From Tamarix chinensis (lineage: Eukaryota > Streptophyta > Magnoliopsida > Caryophyllales > Tamaricaceae): a stretch of 64,000 bases of DNA. The translations under genes were made by a program, and so were the position numbers. The notes beneath the pieces are model-generated. The model did not search any database and was not told where the DNA came from. It saw only the letters and a program-made list of their open reading frames with translations. The stretch lies in NCBI GenBank assembly GCA_030549775.1, contig CM060171.1, positions 146,092,859 to 146,156,858 on the forward strand. Reading direction: 5' to 3'. Below, one piece after another: positions 33,701 through 45,282 of this stretch. How positions within the stretch are numbered: the first letter of the stretch is position 1; every line of letters begins with the position of its first letter.

Positions 33701-36520
33701 GATTATATAACTATGTTCATCTTTTGATGCACTAGAAATATTTAGCATACACTCTTAGATTTTTCCCTTTCACGCTGTTGTACATTTATTTGATTGTGAC
33801 CTGGAGATCAGAGATCGATCAAATAGGTCACAATCAAATGGAAACAAATTTTGTTTGTGCTATATAGAGGCAAGGCTTCCTTCTTTCCATTTTACCTTGC
33901 TCTCTATTTTGGGAGCATCATGTTTTTTATGATTCATTTGTCACAAGAGGATTATTTATTTATATTCCTTTGGTTTTTCTCATGCTTTGTTGGTCAGTCA
34001 TTTCCAAGTCCTTTTCCATTATTTCATCAACATACTGGTTTCTGGTTTATATTTGTTACAGGATTCACAGATCAAGTCAGGTTCTAGGCAAGAATCTTTG
34101 GAAGGTTTCTTGTTGGAAACTCTTTCTCCTTATTTTGGTTCTGTCTGTCCTCATTGTTCTAATAGTACTGTTTTCTCCTTCTTTACTGTAGCTGACACAT
34201 CACAAAATGGTAGTTCAGTGCATGGACCGCAGAATGGTGTACCTAATGCTGCTCATACAGTGAACCCTGCAATGCCTATCATGCCAATGACAGCAGCTTG
34301 TGCTCCTGGGGCTCTTCCGGGTCCTGCCACAAATTTGAACATTGGAATGGACTATTGGGGTACCCCTGCTACATCTGCAATACCTGCTATGCGGGGGTAA
34401 GGTTTCTTCTGCTGCAGCTAGATCTCGTGACAACATGCAATCGCAACTCTGGTTACAGGTCAGTTGACAATAATTGCTTTATTCTTCCCTTCTGTGTGCT
34501 TATTATAGATGAGTCCAATTCTTTTGTGGAAGATACCTATCTTTATCTTCATGAATGATCTGACATATATGTTCACAATAAATTCTTGATTTCTGGAACA
34601 AATTATTCTTATTTCGACTTGACAAAAAAAGGATGAAAGCAAATAACATAAATGCAGAGGTAAAGGGGGCATGCTACATATCACTAGGTGACATATCCTA
34701 CTGAGTACTGATTACTTGGGCAGTAATTATGTGAAGGAATTGATTTCCCTTATTCCCCCCCCCCTCAATTTATCCCTGTTCTATTTCAGGGAGGGTGTTT
34801 GCTCAGCTTTAGGCTCTTTCTAGTGGAGATTTAAATTCTTAGTACTAGATTACTTGTACAGTTTGTCATAGCAAACTTTAGGGTTTTCTCATCTGGCTAC
34901 ATTTTTTCCTTTTCTTTAATGATCTTTCTTCTCTTTCTGCATCCTTATTGTCACACTTTGCTTATAGATCTGGGAACATATATGACTGTAGGATGAGCGA
35001 GAACTTAAAAGGCAGAGAAGAAAACAGTCTAATAGGGAATCTGCACGTCGTTCCAGGCTACGTAAGCAGGCAAGGAAATTCTCCTTCAGTATCTGCTCAA
35101 CTGATTTGATTAGCCTTCCTTTTGCATGAATAAGAAATCAGTTGATTTTCTGTGTATTGCCTAGGCGGAGTGTGATGAGTTGGCGCAACGTGCTGAAGCG
35201 TTAAAAGATGAAAATGCTAATCTTAGATCGGAATTGGGTCGCATCAGGAGTGAGTACGAGCAGCTTCTTGTGGAGCATAATGCACTTAAGGTATTTCCAT
35301 TGTTTTTTCTTTGGAAGGTTTTCTTTTTGTTACCAGGCCTATAAATGGGAGTATTGCTTTGCTGTCATGATCATGTGTAATCAAGTGTGATGTTAGAGGG
35401 CGTCTACTCTCTCCTTCTGTTACTTGTTTAGTAAAATTGAAGAGCCGGAGAATGGCTGTGGACAATAATTATTGGGAGGGCATATCCTCATGTATTGCAT
35501 GTTTCCAAAATATCTTCTCTTCCCAAGCTGTGTTTGGTTTTGATTTCTAGACCACAATTTGATCCAGGAATTGAGAGACACATTTGGCATAATACATCCT
35601 TTTCTCTTCTCGTCCAGCCTTATACCGAGTTCTTTATGGACAACCTTAGAACTAACAGTCTTAACTGCCTGCCTGATTTTGGCCTGGGTTTTTTGTGACA
35701 GGACCTGTTGGTTTCCTTCTGTGATTGTCATTTACCGCAGCATGGCTTGAGCGTAGGCATGAGAATCTGTAAGGGCATCATTACAGTTGAGTTATAGGGA
35801 ACTTGGGGGAGTTGGGAGTCGCTAGAGTTATCTTTTTTGGTTGGGTTGTAGGGCTTGTGCTGGGAGGAGCGTTACTGCTAGTGGCTAACATGAGATTCTT
35901 AGTCTGGCCCTTTCAAGGGGGATTGGGTCGTCTGACAGAGGCATGGTAATGAGGGTATATATTATCATTCGTCTGGCTGCCATTTAGGCTGCTGTATGTG
36001 AATTAGTGAATAGCTGATCAAACAATTAATCCAAAAAGCTCTCTGCCAACACATAGATTATAGGTTTGGGATCTGAAATGCTAAAAGCTCTTCAAAACAT
36101 TGTTTGCCAAACATGAAATTAATGTTTCCAGTCCATTTTTTCCATATTGGTGTCAACAGTCAATATTTTTGATGAATAGTAGACAGCTACTACAGTGACG
36201 GAATGAGAAAGGTGTAAACCCTGTGCCCAGTTCTGAGTTACAATGGTGAAGCTTTATATATTCTGTTGTTTTTTTTGGGGGGGGGGGTTTGGTTCCAGAA
36301 TCAGACAGCTCCTTTTGGTTTATATCTCAATGTTACCATGACATTTGTTCCTTTTTTTTTTTTTTTTGAATCCGTATGATGTTATTTTTATATGTTTCTA
36401 ATGCAGAAGAGACTGGGGGAAGATGCTGAAGATTTGGGCCCCTCCAGGGCTCAGCCACAATTGTACGATGTTAAGCAACAACCTATTGGGCAGAAGACAG
36501 AGCAAGCACAGGGTGCTTAA
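27738..36520 (+). CDS. bZIP16: Group-G bZIP transcription factor, bZIP16/bZIP68 (G-box binding factor) type; 12 coding exons, frameshifted in this copy
   Basis: Exons read by eye: 27738-27806, 27907-27963, 28046-28120, 29527-29613, 29708-29767, 29870-30036, 30730-30784, 34062-34104, 34192-34458, 34992-35069, 35165-35290, 36407-36520. The start ATG has good context (AATCATGGGG) and opens [12 protein letters not shown]. Expected length is 398 aa, close to Arabidopsis bZIP16/68. The N-terminal Pro-rich MFMR region covers residues 1-120 ([15 protein letters not shown] at 60-74; [11 protein letters not shown] near 98-108). Next come a [17 protein letters not shown] block near 133-150, a Ser/Asp/Glu-rich patch near 172-190 and [10 protein letters not shown]. 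The basic region NRESARRSR has N307 and R315 in the required N-x7-R spacing. The zipper has L325, L332, L339, I346, L353 and L360. Cys322 (AECDEL) is the redox-sensitive cysteine position known in this family. The protein should act in the nucleus as a dimer on ACGT/G-box sites in light and redox signalling. One extra G at 34393-34397 shifts the frame between residues 272 and 273, giving a stop before the bZIP domain; this could be an assembly error or a null allele. No other stop is seen. Confidence 0.9.
28610..29130. other. Possible short insertion in bZIP intron 3
   Basis: Intron 3 (28121-29526) contains a stretch with GAGGCAGCCAAAGCACACGA at 28719 and, near 29045-29130, TGCCAAGGCTCCAGGACC and GCCTCAAGCCTTTGG. 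It looks like a diverged short dispersed repeat, but no terminal repeats or target duplication could be fixed. The 111-codon minus-strand frame here (28605-28940) has no domain. Confidence 0.25.
33128..33180 (+). repeat. (GA)n microsatellite and GA-rich tract in bZIP intron 7
   Basis: A run of GA dinucleotides (about 33130-33152) continues into GGGAGAGGGAGGAGGGAGAG. It lies inside the 3.3-kb intron 30785-34061. Confidence 0.85.
33788..33839. repeat. Perfect 15-bp inverted repeat (stem-loop) in bZIP intron 7
   Basis: ATTTGATTGTGACCT (33788-33802) is repeated in exact inverse as AGGTCACAATCAAAT (33825-33839), with a 22-base loop rich in GATC. It lies 222 bases upstream of exon 8. Confidence 0.8.
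34105..34191 (+). other. Exitron-like short intron (87 nt, frame-neutral) in the bZIP gene
   Basis: The donor GAAG/GTTTCT is weak; the acceptor TTTACTGTAG is good. The intron is 29 codons long and contains no in-frame stop, so retention would insert 29 residues rather than truncate. Removing it gives the expected SLEADTSQNG junction. Confidence 0.6.
34393..34397 (+). other. Frameshift: extra G in a five-G run, bZIP exon 9
   Basis: Upstream codons read IPAMRG in one frame. The downstream [19 protein letters not shown] is intact only in the +1 frame, and both sides match the family. With the sequence as given, translation stops at 34398-34400 after about 273 residues, with no DNA-binding or dimerisation domain. 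Four Gs would restore continuity. Confidence 0.85.
35070..35164 (+). other. GC-AG intron splitting the bZIP basic region from the zipper
   Basis: The exon ends CGTAAGCAG at 35069 and the intron begins GCAAGG rather than GT. The acceptor TTGCCTAG ends at 35164. The other intron donors in the gene begin with GT. CAG/GCAAG fits the known GC-AG class of plant introns, and the joined protein (LRKQ then AECDEL) is right. Confidence 0.8.
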
Positions 36521-36720
36521 TGAAAGCAGATATGTGTTTTTCTGCTTCAGGCTGCTTCCTGAGAGCATAATCTAACATAGAGAAGGTAGAAGTAGTAATT
36601 GATATTAGCATGTAGATTAAATGCTCGTAACCTGACCTATTTTAATTTCAGGATCCAGTCATCTCATGCCCCCCATCATTCTATTGCAATTTTCGGCAAG
36701 CCAATGATTTATGAGGATGA
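36521..36720 (+). other. 3' UTR region of the bZIP gene
   Basis: Sequence after the TAA at 36518-36520, with no further reading frame. No canonical AATAAA signal was seen close to the stop, so the transcript end is not defined. Confidence 0.4.
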
Positions 36721-38544
36721 CATATGAAGTGGTTACAATTGAAATGCCCTAATTATTATTCTAGGGAAATATCAACTATATTAGGATTTCACATCAAATG
36801 TGGCTGACAAATATGTAAACTGAGATAGAAGGCAACCCTGTACATTTTTATGATGAAGCTGTGTATGGGAGATTTTTCTCCTTGTCCTTTTTTTGGTGGT
36901 TTGATTCAAATTTATTTTGTGGACGTGGGAGCATAGTTGGTGGTGATAGTGCGGCTTCTTGTTGGTCACAGAAAATCCTAGCTGATGCAGGGCAGATAGA
37001 AGGAGATTGAGAATTTGGGAAGGAGATTGGAGGACGAGAGATTGTTGGTCACAGAAAATCCTAGCTGATGCAGGGCAGATAGAAGGAGATTGAGAATTTG
37101 GGAAGGAGGTTGGAGGACGAGAGAAGGGAAATTTCACTTAGATATTAATATTCATTGGAAAATATCAACGAAATAATAAAATTTCTTTAATATACTGCAT
37201 GATTTGAAATTTTAATTAATATCTAAGATAATGAGGAAGGCAAAAGATAACAGATGATGTGGAGAAAATCTACTTTTTATTCCTACGTTAATATTTAATA
37301 AATATTTTTACTACCTACGTCGCTAGCTTTCATAGCAAGTTCTATCATACAAAAAGCAACATCCCCTTCCATCTTGGTTTATTCCATTGAAATTCACGAA
37401 AATCGTATTTCAGGAGATAGCTGAAGTAAAGGGAAAGTAATATGGAAGCCAACTTCGTAGGGAAGGACATTTCAATGATCCCAAAGATATCACCAACTTG
37501 AGATCCGACGCAAGGGTCGAGTTTTGGCCAAATCAAGAACAGAAGGTAGATTAATATGTGCATTCTCGAGAAGCATTTAAGATGATAGAGGCGAACTTGT
37601 ACCTTATTCTTGAGGAGCGGTTTGTTGGTCTCTTGCAGCCTATTGTTGTTGTTGGGGTTAACAAGAATTAAGTGTGGTAGGCTTGGATGCTTGCATCCCA
37701 GATGTAGGGGCTATTTTCTCAAGAGATCTGATCAGAGAAACTTACCAGCCATTTATATTTATGTATATCTATTAACGTTGCATGAAAGCGTCAACTGGGT
37801 TGTCTAAAAGTGGAAAAACATAGATTATAAAAAATATAGAATACTGGAACATTAGGAAATGTCTACATATATATGTATAGTTATAGCTATGGTTATAGTT
37901 ATATACTAAAATAAGCTAAGATTTAGGATTCATCTTATCTAAAATAAAATTTTACTCTAATTTAATTTTAAACTCTTAGTAAATAGATCCGATTAAGTAT
38001 CCTATTATCTAAAGGGTGTAATAATTGGGCCAAGCCCAATTTTCTCATTACTAACCCCAATCGGTTAGTCTATAACATTATATAGGCAAAAATATAAGAA
38101 GAAGAAGAATTGTGCTTGACTTGTCAAGCATCATCTTCTTCCTCATAAAATGAAGCATCAACGTCTATACATCCATGCCTAGCAAAGATTGAAGAGTAAC
38201 CACCTATACACCCATCTCCACAAGTGGTTTGTTGGCTTCCCTTCCATCTCTATATTTTCTTCTATCTTGTCTCTATATCTCCGCTTCTTCCTCACATTGA
38301 AGATTGTTGGTAGTAGATGGTGAACGAAGAGGTTAACAATGAGATGCAACAACATTTCCACCTAGTTTTGACATTTCCAACGTCGTTTCCATCCTCAAGA
38401 TGTCCATGCAAAAAAGGAAGCTAGCTATGTTTACCTATCAAGTTCAATGGTCCATTAGTCATATACGAGCTAATTGTGGGACCTAATTTTTTTGATCTAG
38501 ATCCTACCTCACTATGAACACAATGATGGCCATAGTTAGAGTTG
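36721..38544. other. Intergenic sequence downstream of the bZIP gene
   Basis: No gene recognised. Contains the 83-bp tandem duplication at 36961-37123 and scattered frames of 60-118 codons without domains. Confidence 0.4.
36961..37123. repeat. 83-bp tandem duplication (2 copies)
   Basis: Copy 1 starts GTTGGTCACAGAAAATCC at 36961 and copy 2 starts at 37044; the second ends 3 bases short. I found a single difference (GGAGATTGG against GGAGGTTGG), so the duplication is recent. Confidence 0.9.
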
Positions 38545-38696
38545 GCGAAAGCTTACCCAACCAACCCAACCCAATCCATTTTAGTCTAATCTAACCAATA
38601 AATTTTAAGAAGTTTATCAACTTGACCCAACCTAAACTTGATTCGTCATTGACCTGACCTAGTTAAACAATAATTGGTTTGACTAGAAACTAACTT
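38545..38696 (-). repeat. Fragment resembling hAT subterminal repeats
   Basis: CCAACCAACCCAACCCAATC and TTGACCCAACCTAAACTTG echo, in reverse, the GGGTTGGGT/GGGTCAA subterminal repeats of the two hAT elements in this window. No transposase or clear TIR is attached. Confidence 0.4.
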
Positions 38697-38871
38697 GTAA
38701 CACTCCAATTCCATACTAGTTGAGGGCATTTAATTAGAGCACTTTTGGAATTGATAATTGATCCCATAGATTAATATGAGTCATTTTAAGCATAATTTTA
38801 TCCACTAACACTTATATTGAGAAGTTTTCAGGAAGATTACTAATTCTTATATTATTGTAACACAAGCACGT
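38697..38871 (-). mobile_element. Possible LTR-type terminus outside element E
   Basis: TGTAACACTCCAATTCCA at 38697 resembles the family terminus and lies 175 bases before the start of E. The following sequence does not match the other members. It may be another, different element into which E inserted. Confidence 0.3.
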
Positions 38872-39489
38872 TGTAACACCTCAAAATTTACAACAGATTT
38901 TTTTAAGCAAAAGGGTAAATAACGTAATTAGGTGTTACTACCATACTCGAAATAAGTCTAGCTTATTATGTCATCCTTACATCAAATATAAGACATAATA
39001 GTCAAACATTTAGACATAATAAAATAGAGAAAGAGATAAGTTTCATAAACTTAAATGTTTAGAGAATTACTTTGATTACAAAAGAAAAAAATACATAAAG
39101 AGATATATCGGAAATTAAGATTCCTTAGAGGTATCTAGGCCAATAGTATCAATCAGATAACCCAACTCTACGCCCCAAGTCTCGAAGATGAGAACCAACA
39201 CTCTTCCCCAAGTAATATATCATATGCAACATATTCATTCAAGGGGCCCTCAAAGACCTGTACAAACTCAATCAAATCATTTGCTCATGGAAACGAGCAA
39301 CACCCATGAAAATGATGATCAATTTGCTATGTATTGAATAAGTTGACAATACAACCATCTCCAGTTTACAAAGAAAATATAAGTTATACCGAAACAAAAG
39401 TGAGCAAAATAATTAACATGAAATGACAAAAGATAATATTGATTCTAGAAATCCATTATTAAATACAATCATAATCCACATTTTTGTTT

Positions 39490-39910
39490 ATGAGTTCAAG
39501 GACTCTACTATTCTTAATATGATGGAATAGATTGAAGTATGTCTTAGAAAACAAACACACCTGAGCCATTATTATTGTTTGTTGAAATGGACCCAACATA
39601 TATCAAGGTTACAAAAACCTGATCATTATTATTAAACCGATAGAATGCTCTAAAGCACCTCTCAGGGCAAAATGCTCCTGAGCCACTATTATCTTCTAAT
39701 GGAATGGACACAACTATTTGGTCTTGACTCATGTACTCTTTTACTTTAAGTAATTAATTTCTTATTCATTATTACTTATCTCAAAATCATATTATGGTTC
39801 ACATAGAGCTCGAGAACCACACTATTTTTAAACTAATGGAACATTCTAGAGTATCTATTCTGGGAATAAACATCCCTAAGCCACTATTATCATCCAGTGG
39901 ACTGGACACA
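39490..39910 (-). repeat. Array of diverged CCACCGG-ATAATAGTGG units in element E
   Basis: Reverse-oriented units include GAGCCATTATTATTGTTTGT at about 39566, GAGCCACTATTATCTTCTAA at about 39680 and AGCCACTATTATCATCCAGT at about 39877. All are followed by GGACAC-type sequence. The form is closest to the C-element units. Confidence 0.65.
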
Positions 39911-40962
39911 CCATACTTTGGCCCCAACTTAGGTAATCTTTCTTTTTAAGTAATTAGTATCTCGTTCATGGCGGTATATCTCAAGATCCTCATGTATACA
40001 CATATTTAGAAATTCAAGGCGCATAATCTATCTTAACATAATCATTTGAACGCACAAAACACAACCATACCACTATATTTACCCCAAGGACAATGCCATA
40101 TTATCTCCTAAGAAACCCTAATTTGATAAGTCAAATAAAAATTCTCCTAAGGTACTTATTTTATTACCAAATTCATTAACCATTATTAAAATATTATTAA
40201 TGACAATATACCCAAAAATTAAGGTTTAACTCCAATGCCTTGCATATGCGATAATAGCTTACCTTTAGTGTTACTATTTACCTTTCCCCACCGAACCCTA
40301 ATTTTACAAATAAATAATAAATTTTCCCACGAGACTCATATAACTACCAACTTTAATATGCATACCCAATATTCCAATATAAACAACATATCTAGAAATT
40401 AAGATCAAACTATAGCATTTCATATATGTTATAATAATCCCGCCTAAAGGGTTACTATTCCCACTTAATTACACTTTATTTATTATACTTAAATAGTTTA
40501 TATCCATTGCAAAAATTAGACATAATATAATTAAAAAATTTTTAAAGCAATTATCACATTAAAATACCCAATATTCTATTTTTGATCCATATTGACCAAA
40601 TTGTCCCGAAATACCTAAAATATCTATATTTTCATAAAATATTACAAGTCCCAACACGAACGATTTTCAACCTCTAATATATACTATCATCATAAAAATG
40701 TATAACCACAATTATACGTGGGTTCCACAAATCCTAATTCATGCCGACTCACAATCTGCACAAAATGCATGCTTGTACATCTTTCTTATTTTACATCATA
40801 TGATACAACATATGCATCATCATCATAATACATTATCCCTATAATAACTCCAAATATGCTATCATGTATAAATAAATATATTACATGTAAAAGTCCTAGC
40901 TATGACATATATCCTTACTAAAGCATCTCTAGTCTCTAAGTAAATAGAACCTACGACTCATC

Positions 40963-40973
40963 CTCTAATACCA
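40963..40973 (-). other. Possible primer-binding site next to an LTR end
   Basis: On the minus strand this reads TGGTATTAGAG, one base from the usual initiator-Met-tRNA-complementary site of plant retrotransposons. It is preceded by GATATTCCA, which could be an eroded LTR end. If real, it marks an LTR/internal junction of a minus-strand retrotransposon here, which does not fit neatly with E being one continuous LTR. Confidence 0.3.
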
Positions 40974-43900
40974 TTGGAATATCCCCGAGAAGTAAAAATA
41001 TAGTAATATTAGCCTTAAATAATTTAAATAGGGAAATAAAAGGCTCGTGCAAAGGCGGTGCACGGTGGAAGACACAATAGTGCTCCAAGGAGAAGGTAAA
41101 GTGACATGGTCGGGGGAGAGTGTGCATGTGCTAAGGGAAAATGGTGCACGACTTGGATTGAGGTGTATGAAGAAGGGCATGGTTGGGGCATGTGTAGATC
41201 GGGCACAGATGGCACATGAGTTAGGAGTAAGACACAAGTTGAACGTGTAAGGGAGGCACGATCGTGTTGGGCATGCCTCAATGAAAATCAAAATGATGAT
41301 GAGGGTAAGGAGAAGGAAAGGGAATTTTGGGTACATGATGTTTGGTAAGGTAAGGTGGTTATAGTGTGGTGCTGGGATCGGTGGATGACGGTAGGTAAAG
41401 AGTGGTTGGCAGTTGCAGAGTCGATGATAGAGAGGTAGAGTGAAGGTGGATGGTGGACACGTGAAATAAAATGAAGAGAAGGGATGGAGGTCATAGTGAG
41501 GTATGATGATAGAGAGGGGTATATAAAGACGGCAAGGCTTAGTAGTGGTTGTGTTGCGCAAAAATGGTATTGATGAAGTAGGGAAAGGATAGGGAGAAAA
41601 TGAGGGAGGGGTGCTTGGTTGGCTAGTTTCTTAACAAGTGAAAGGAAAGGAAGGATGTAACACCCCTATTTTTTGAATTAAAAATTATATTTAAAGAGTT
41701 AAGTATGGAAGCTAAAACAATAAAAATGAAGGGTGTTACTAGAGGTGGAAAACATGTCATTTGGGTTGGGTTGACATAGTTTGGGTCAACTTTGGGTTAC
41801 TATACAATTGAGTCAGGTTTAGGTTCATGTCTAATTCAATTCGGGTGTGTTTTGGGTTGTGTTACTTTGGGTCGAATTCGGTTTCGATTCGAGTTAAGTG
41901 ATGGATCAGGTGTGATTCGGGTAAAGTCGATACTAAGTTTGTCATATTTCTCAGGTTCGAGTATTTATTGGATTTGACTCGAGTCTATAGAATTTGGGTA
42001 AGGTCTGGGTTTGGGTTCGGGTCATTATATGGGTCCGATGTGAATCGGATCAAGTTAGTGTTAAGTCTATTAGATTTTTAAAATTTGGTTCTATAGATTT
42101 TGGGTCAAATCAAATGACTCAAATTGGGTATAATTTATAGTAGTATGATCGAGTTGGAACTTGGAAGTTGGATCTTACAAGAAATAAGATCATATCAAAT
42201 CATTTTTAATTTTTACAAAATTAACTTTAAGCCTTTTTAGAACACTAATAAAATCTTTGAACACACCGCCATCATAAATTAAAATGAGAGGGTTTTTCCT
42301 TAGCCATAATAGTATAACCTTATTCTATTACTATTAGTTTGGTTTTAGCTTCTTTTGCTATGGTTTTCTAATTTGTCATTGTCACATTGTCACTACTTTT
42401 TATTTTCAGTAATAATTTTTAATACACAATAAATAAATATTTAATAAAAAAAATCACAATCATCAATAGCTTTGTAAAAAATAAAATATCAAAGTTGTCT
42501 TATGATTACAAATCCTACACCACTTCCAATGAATGTATCTCAATGCCTAACTTAGTAAAACAATACTCCATCATAGCACACTAAATTATTTATTGCATGT
42601 CTAATGTATGACAATTATCTATATTGTAAATATGTTGCTAGATATTTATTATGGTCACAACATAGCTAATTAGTGACAATACATCACCTTTTACACCTCA
42701 AATCACAATTCTAATTTTCACGATTTCCTACATGGATTTCCTTGCATCGTTCATGTTTAATTTACATCAACATTCATGTCATCCATTTCCTTCATTATTA
42801 TAGTTGCTTACAGGGTGGACCATGCCCTTATTTTGTTAATTATTTCATTTCTTGATATTATGGCAGAATATTCTAGTAGCAAGTGCATGGTATCCTCAAC
42901 AAAATTCTTTGGTCACTTAATCAGTGTAGAGTCCTTTTATCTCCTCCTACTTTAATTCATCCAAATAAACCATATTAGTGTACATGCCATTTCTAACATC
43001 TTGTCATATAAGTGTTAGATTATGAAATAGACCCAATCAAATTGATTTCCTTTTCATAGTAGACAACTTCACTATGGATTATCATCATCCAAGTAAAATA
43101 CTTGGGTAATTGGGCAATCATTAATCTCATGCACCAAAGTCTAAGTTGCTTGTTCACACACTTCACACATTGGTCCTTTCGTACCTCTTAACCAACCTAT
43201 TTTTAGTCAATAGCTACTCCTTACAAGCCTTTGATTCTTTGAAGTATTAATCTTAACCTGATATTCTTAGTGAGAATTATGAGGTTCTAGATTTGTTGTC
43301 ATTACAAACTTGATGATGGTGACTCATCCTTGGCCCCCTTTAGATCTTTTAGCTCAATATCATGCATATATAATATTATCCCTAGTTGGTTGTAAACTTA
43401 ACAAAGCTTTAAAATATTGAATAGTTTCATAAGTTGTAAAATAGGTCATAATAAATTTGTATTCCATTGCTAAGAGCCATGATCTAATAGTATCATGATA
43501 TATCTCACATGTGTTGTATTTCAATAATTATGAACTCATTTTCTAATCCAAACCATTTGGATGAAGTCGAAAATACCTTCTATTATGGCTTAATCAAGCA
43601 TCCTCCCATACTCATATATTTGACCCATCTTCAACTCGCCACACACAGTCTTCTTCTAATAGGTGTTTCCTCAAACATATTCTTTATTCTTGATTTATTA
43701 TGAGAGAGGAGTTGAATTGATTAAGGCCTAAAAAGCCTATATATTCTTTATCTTTTCAATTTTTACTTATTCTAACCATAGTTGTTACTATTTAATATGA
43801 GTTCTATATATTTTTAAAGCCATTTATTCCTTGTTAAATTAGATCAATTAGTTTATAGCCACAACTGTATTTGCTCTTTATATTTATAAGGTTGGCGACT

Positions 43901-45152
43901 CAGATGTTTGATGTGGCGTGAAATGCAATGGATTAGAAGTTATAGTAATGTGTTGTCATAGATTCTATAAGATGCTAATATACTATTATACTAGGGAAAT
44001 TCAATATACAATATAAAAATATTAAATATTCATATGTAAAAGAAATCAACATCAAAACAAATACTAGAAATATAATTTATTTAATGAATTAACTCAATTT
44101 TAGTTGGTTGCAATTATTATAAATATCTCACTTGTCATTAATTTAATTACAAAACAAAACTTACCGTCGAAGATACATATTTTAAAGTAAGTTTATAAAA
44201 TTATAACTTAGTTACCCTTTTATATTAGTAATTAACTTGTTATACCATAATTCCGTAAACAAATTGACAAATTATCTTTCAAGTTTCAATCAATCTTGAT
44301 TTTTAAGCTCCGACATCATTGATCATCCAATAAAAAAATTTAAGAGCACACATGTAGAATATAAGGTGAGCATTTAATGAATTATTTTTAATGATCTACC
44401 AATTTTACAAAATAATGAGTTCAATATTTATGAATTAAAATTTCACTAAAATGAGAGTAGTTATTTAAAATAAAATGAATAAATATTACTTTATTTAAAA
44501 ATAATTAAAAAATAATATAATTTACATATGAGATGGACTACTAATCTACTAATATTATAAATTAAGGAGTAATAAAACATATAACAAATGCTAAAGCTAT
44601 AATTAACGTAAAATTTTAAAATGAGTACAAATATATATACTATCACAAAATATTACTTACATACCAACAAACAAATATTGTCAAAGGGAATTAGTATTAT
44701 AAAGTATAAAGATATAAATGTTAAATATGATGTGAATAAATTACATATATAACTTAGCCTCAAAATTTAATTAGGGTTATAAATACAAATAACTTATATA
44801 TTTAAATTAAATGATAATTATAATTAATAATAAAATTATATATATATTATATTTAAATTTAAATACTATGAGAAAATAAAATCAAAATCTTACAATGATT
44901 AAATTTTATTTAAAAGTCTCATTTTTGAATCATTTTTTATACATTAAATACTAAATATATATATTTTAAATATGTCCCCCCTTAAATATTTCACTTACTT
45001 ATTATTTTTCTAAGTAACTTTAATTTTATATAAATTATAATGAGATATTAGTTAAAATATTTCTAATTTTCTAGTAACTTTTTTTTCCTAACATTTCACC
45101 TAAATCTTATTTTTCCTCCAATATCTATATCTTATTTTCCCTCCAAATCCAT

Positions 45153-45159
45153 TATATAA
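45153..45159 (+). promoter_or_regulatory. Probable TATA box of hAT 1
   Basis: TATATAA within CCATTATATAAGTATCTC follows C/T-rich sequence and lies about 1.5 kb before the transposase start. A non-coding leader with a long intron ending TTGTAG near 46686 would fit other plant hAT genes. Confidence 0.4.
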
Positions 45160-45226
45160 GTATCTCATTCTTTTCTCATCAATCAAACATACCATTGGCA
45201 TAGTGGTACTGTAATAGTAGCCGTGG

Positions 45227-45227
<1 letters not shown>

Positions 45228-45280
<53 letters not shown>
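45228..45280 (+). repeat. (TAC)n microsatellite
   Basis: About 17-18 perfect TAC triplets downstream of the presumed hAT 1 promoter. Confidence 0.95.

Positions 45281-45282
<2 letters not shown>

Larger units (their letters stand above)
38872..41655 (-). mobile_element. Element E, first part: LTR-like element, minus orientation
   Basis: Plus-strand start TGTAACACCTCAAAATTTAC; inner marker AGGTGTTACTACCATACTCG at 38930. A conserved segment has TGCTCATGGAAACGAGCAAC at 39287 and GATCAATTTGCTATGTATTG at 39320. The array is at 39490-39910, AT-rich sequence runs to about 41030, and a G/A-rich tract (41040-41655) is cut by element D. The tract resumes at 59630-59990 and is cut again by Y; the other end is outside the window. 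The 198-codon minus-strand frame 40965-41561 is a product of this tract. Confidence 0.6.

Noticed and set aside
34397..34417. A 21-base mini-intron (GTAAGG ... TGCTGCAG) that might explain the frameshift
   Set aside because: Far too short for a plant intron, and since 21 is a multiple of three its removal would not restore the frame.
40965..41561. 198-codon minus-strand frame
   Set aside because: Lies in the C/T-rich (minus) tract of element E, overlaps two other frames on the same DNA, and shows no domain.
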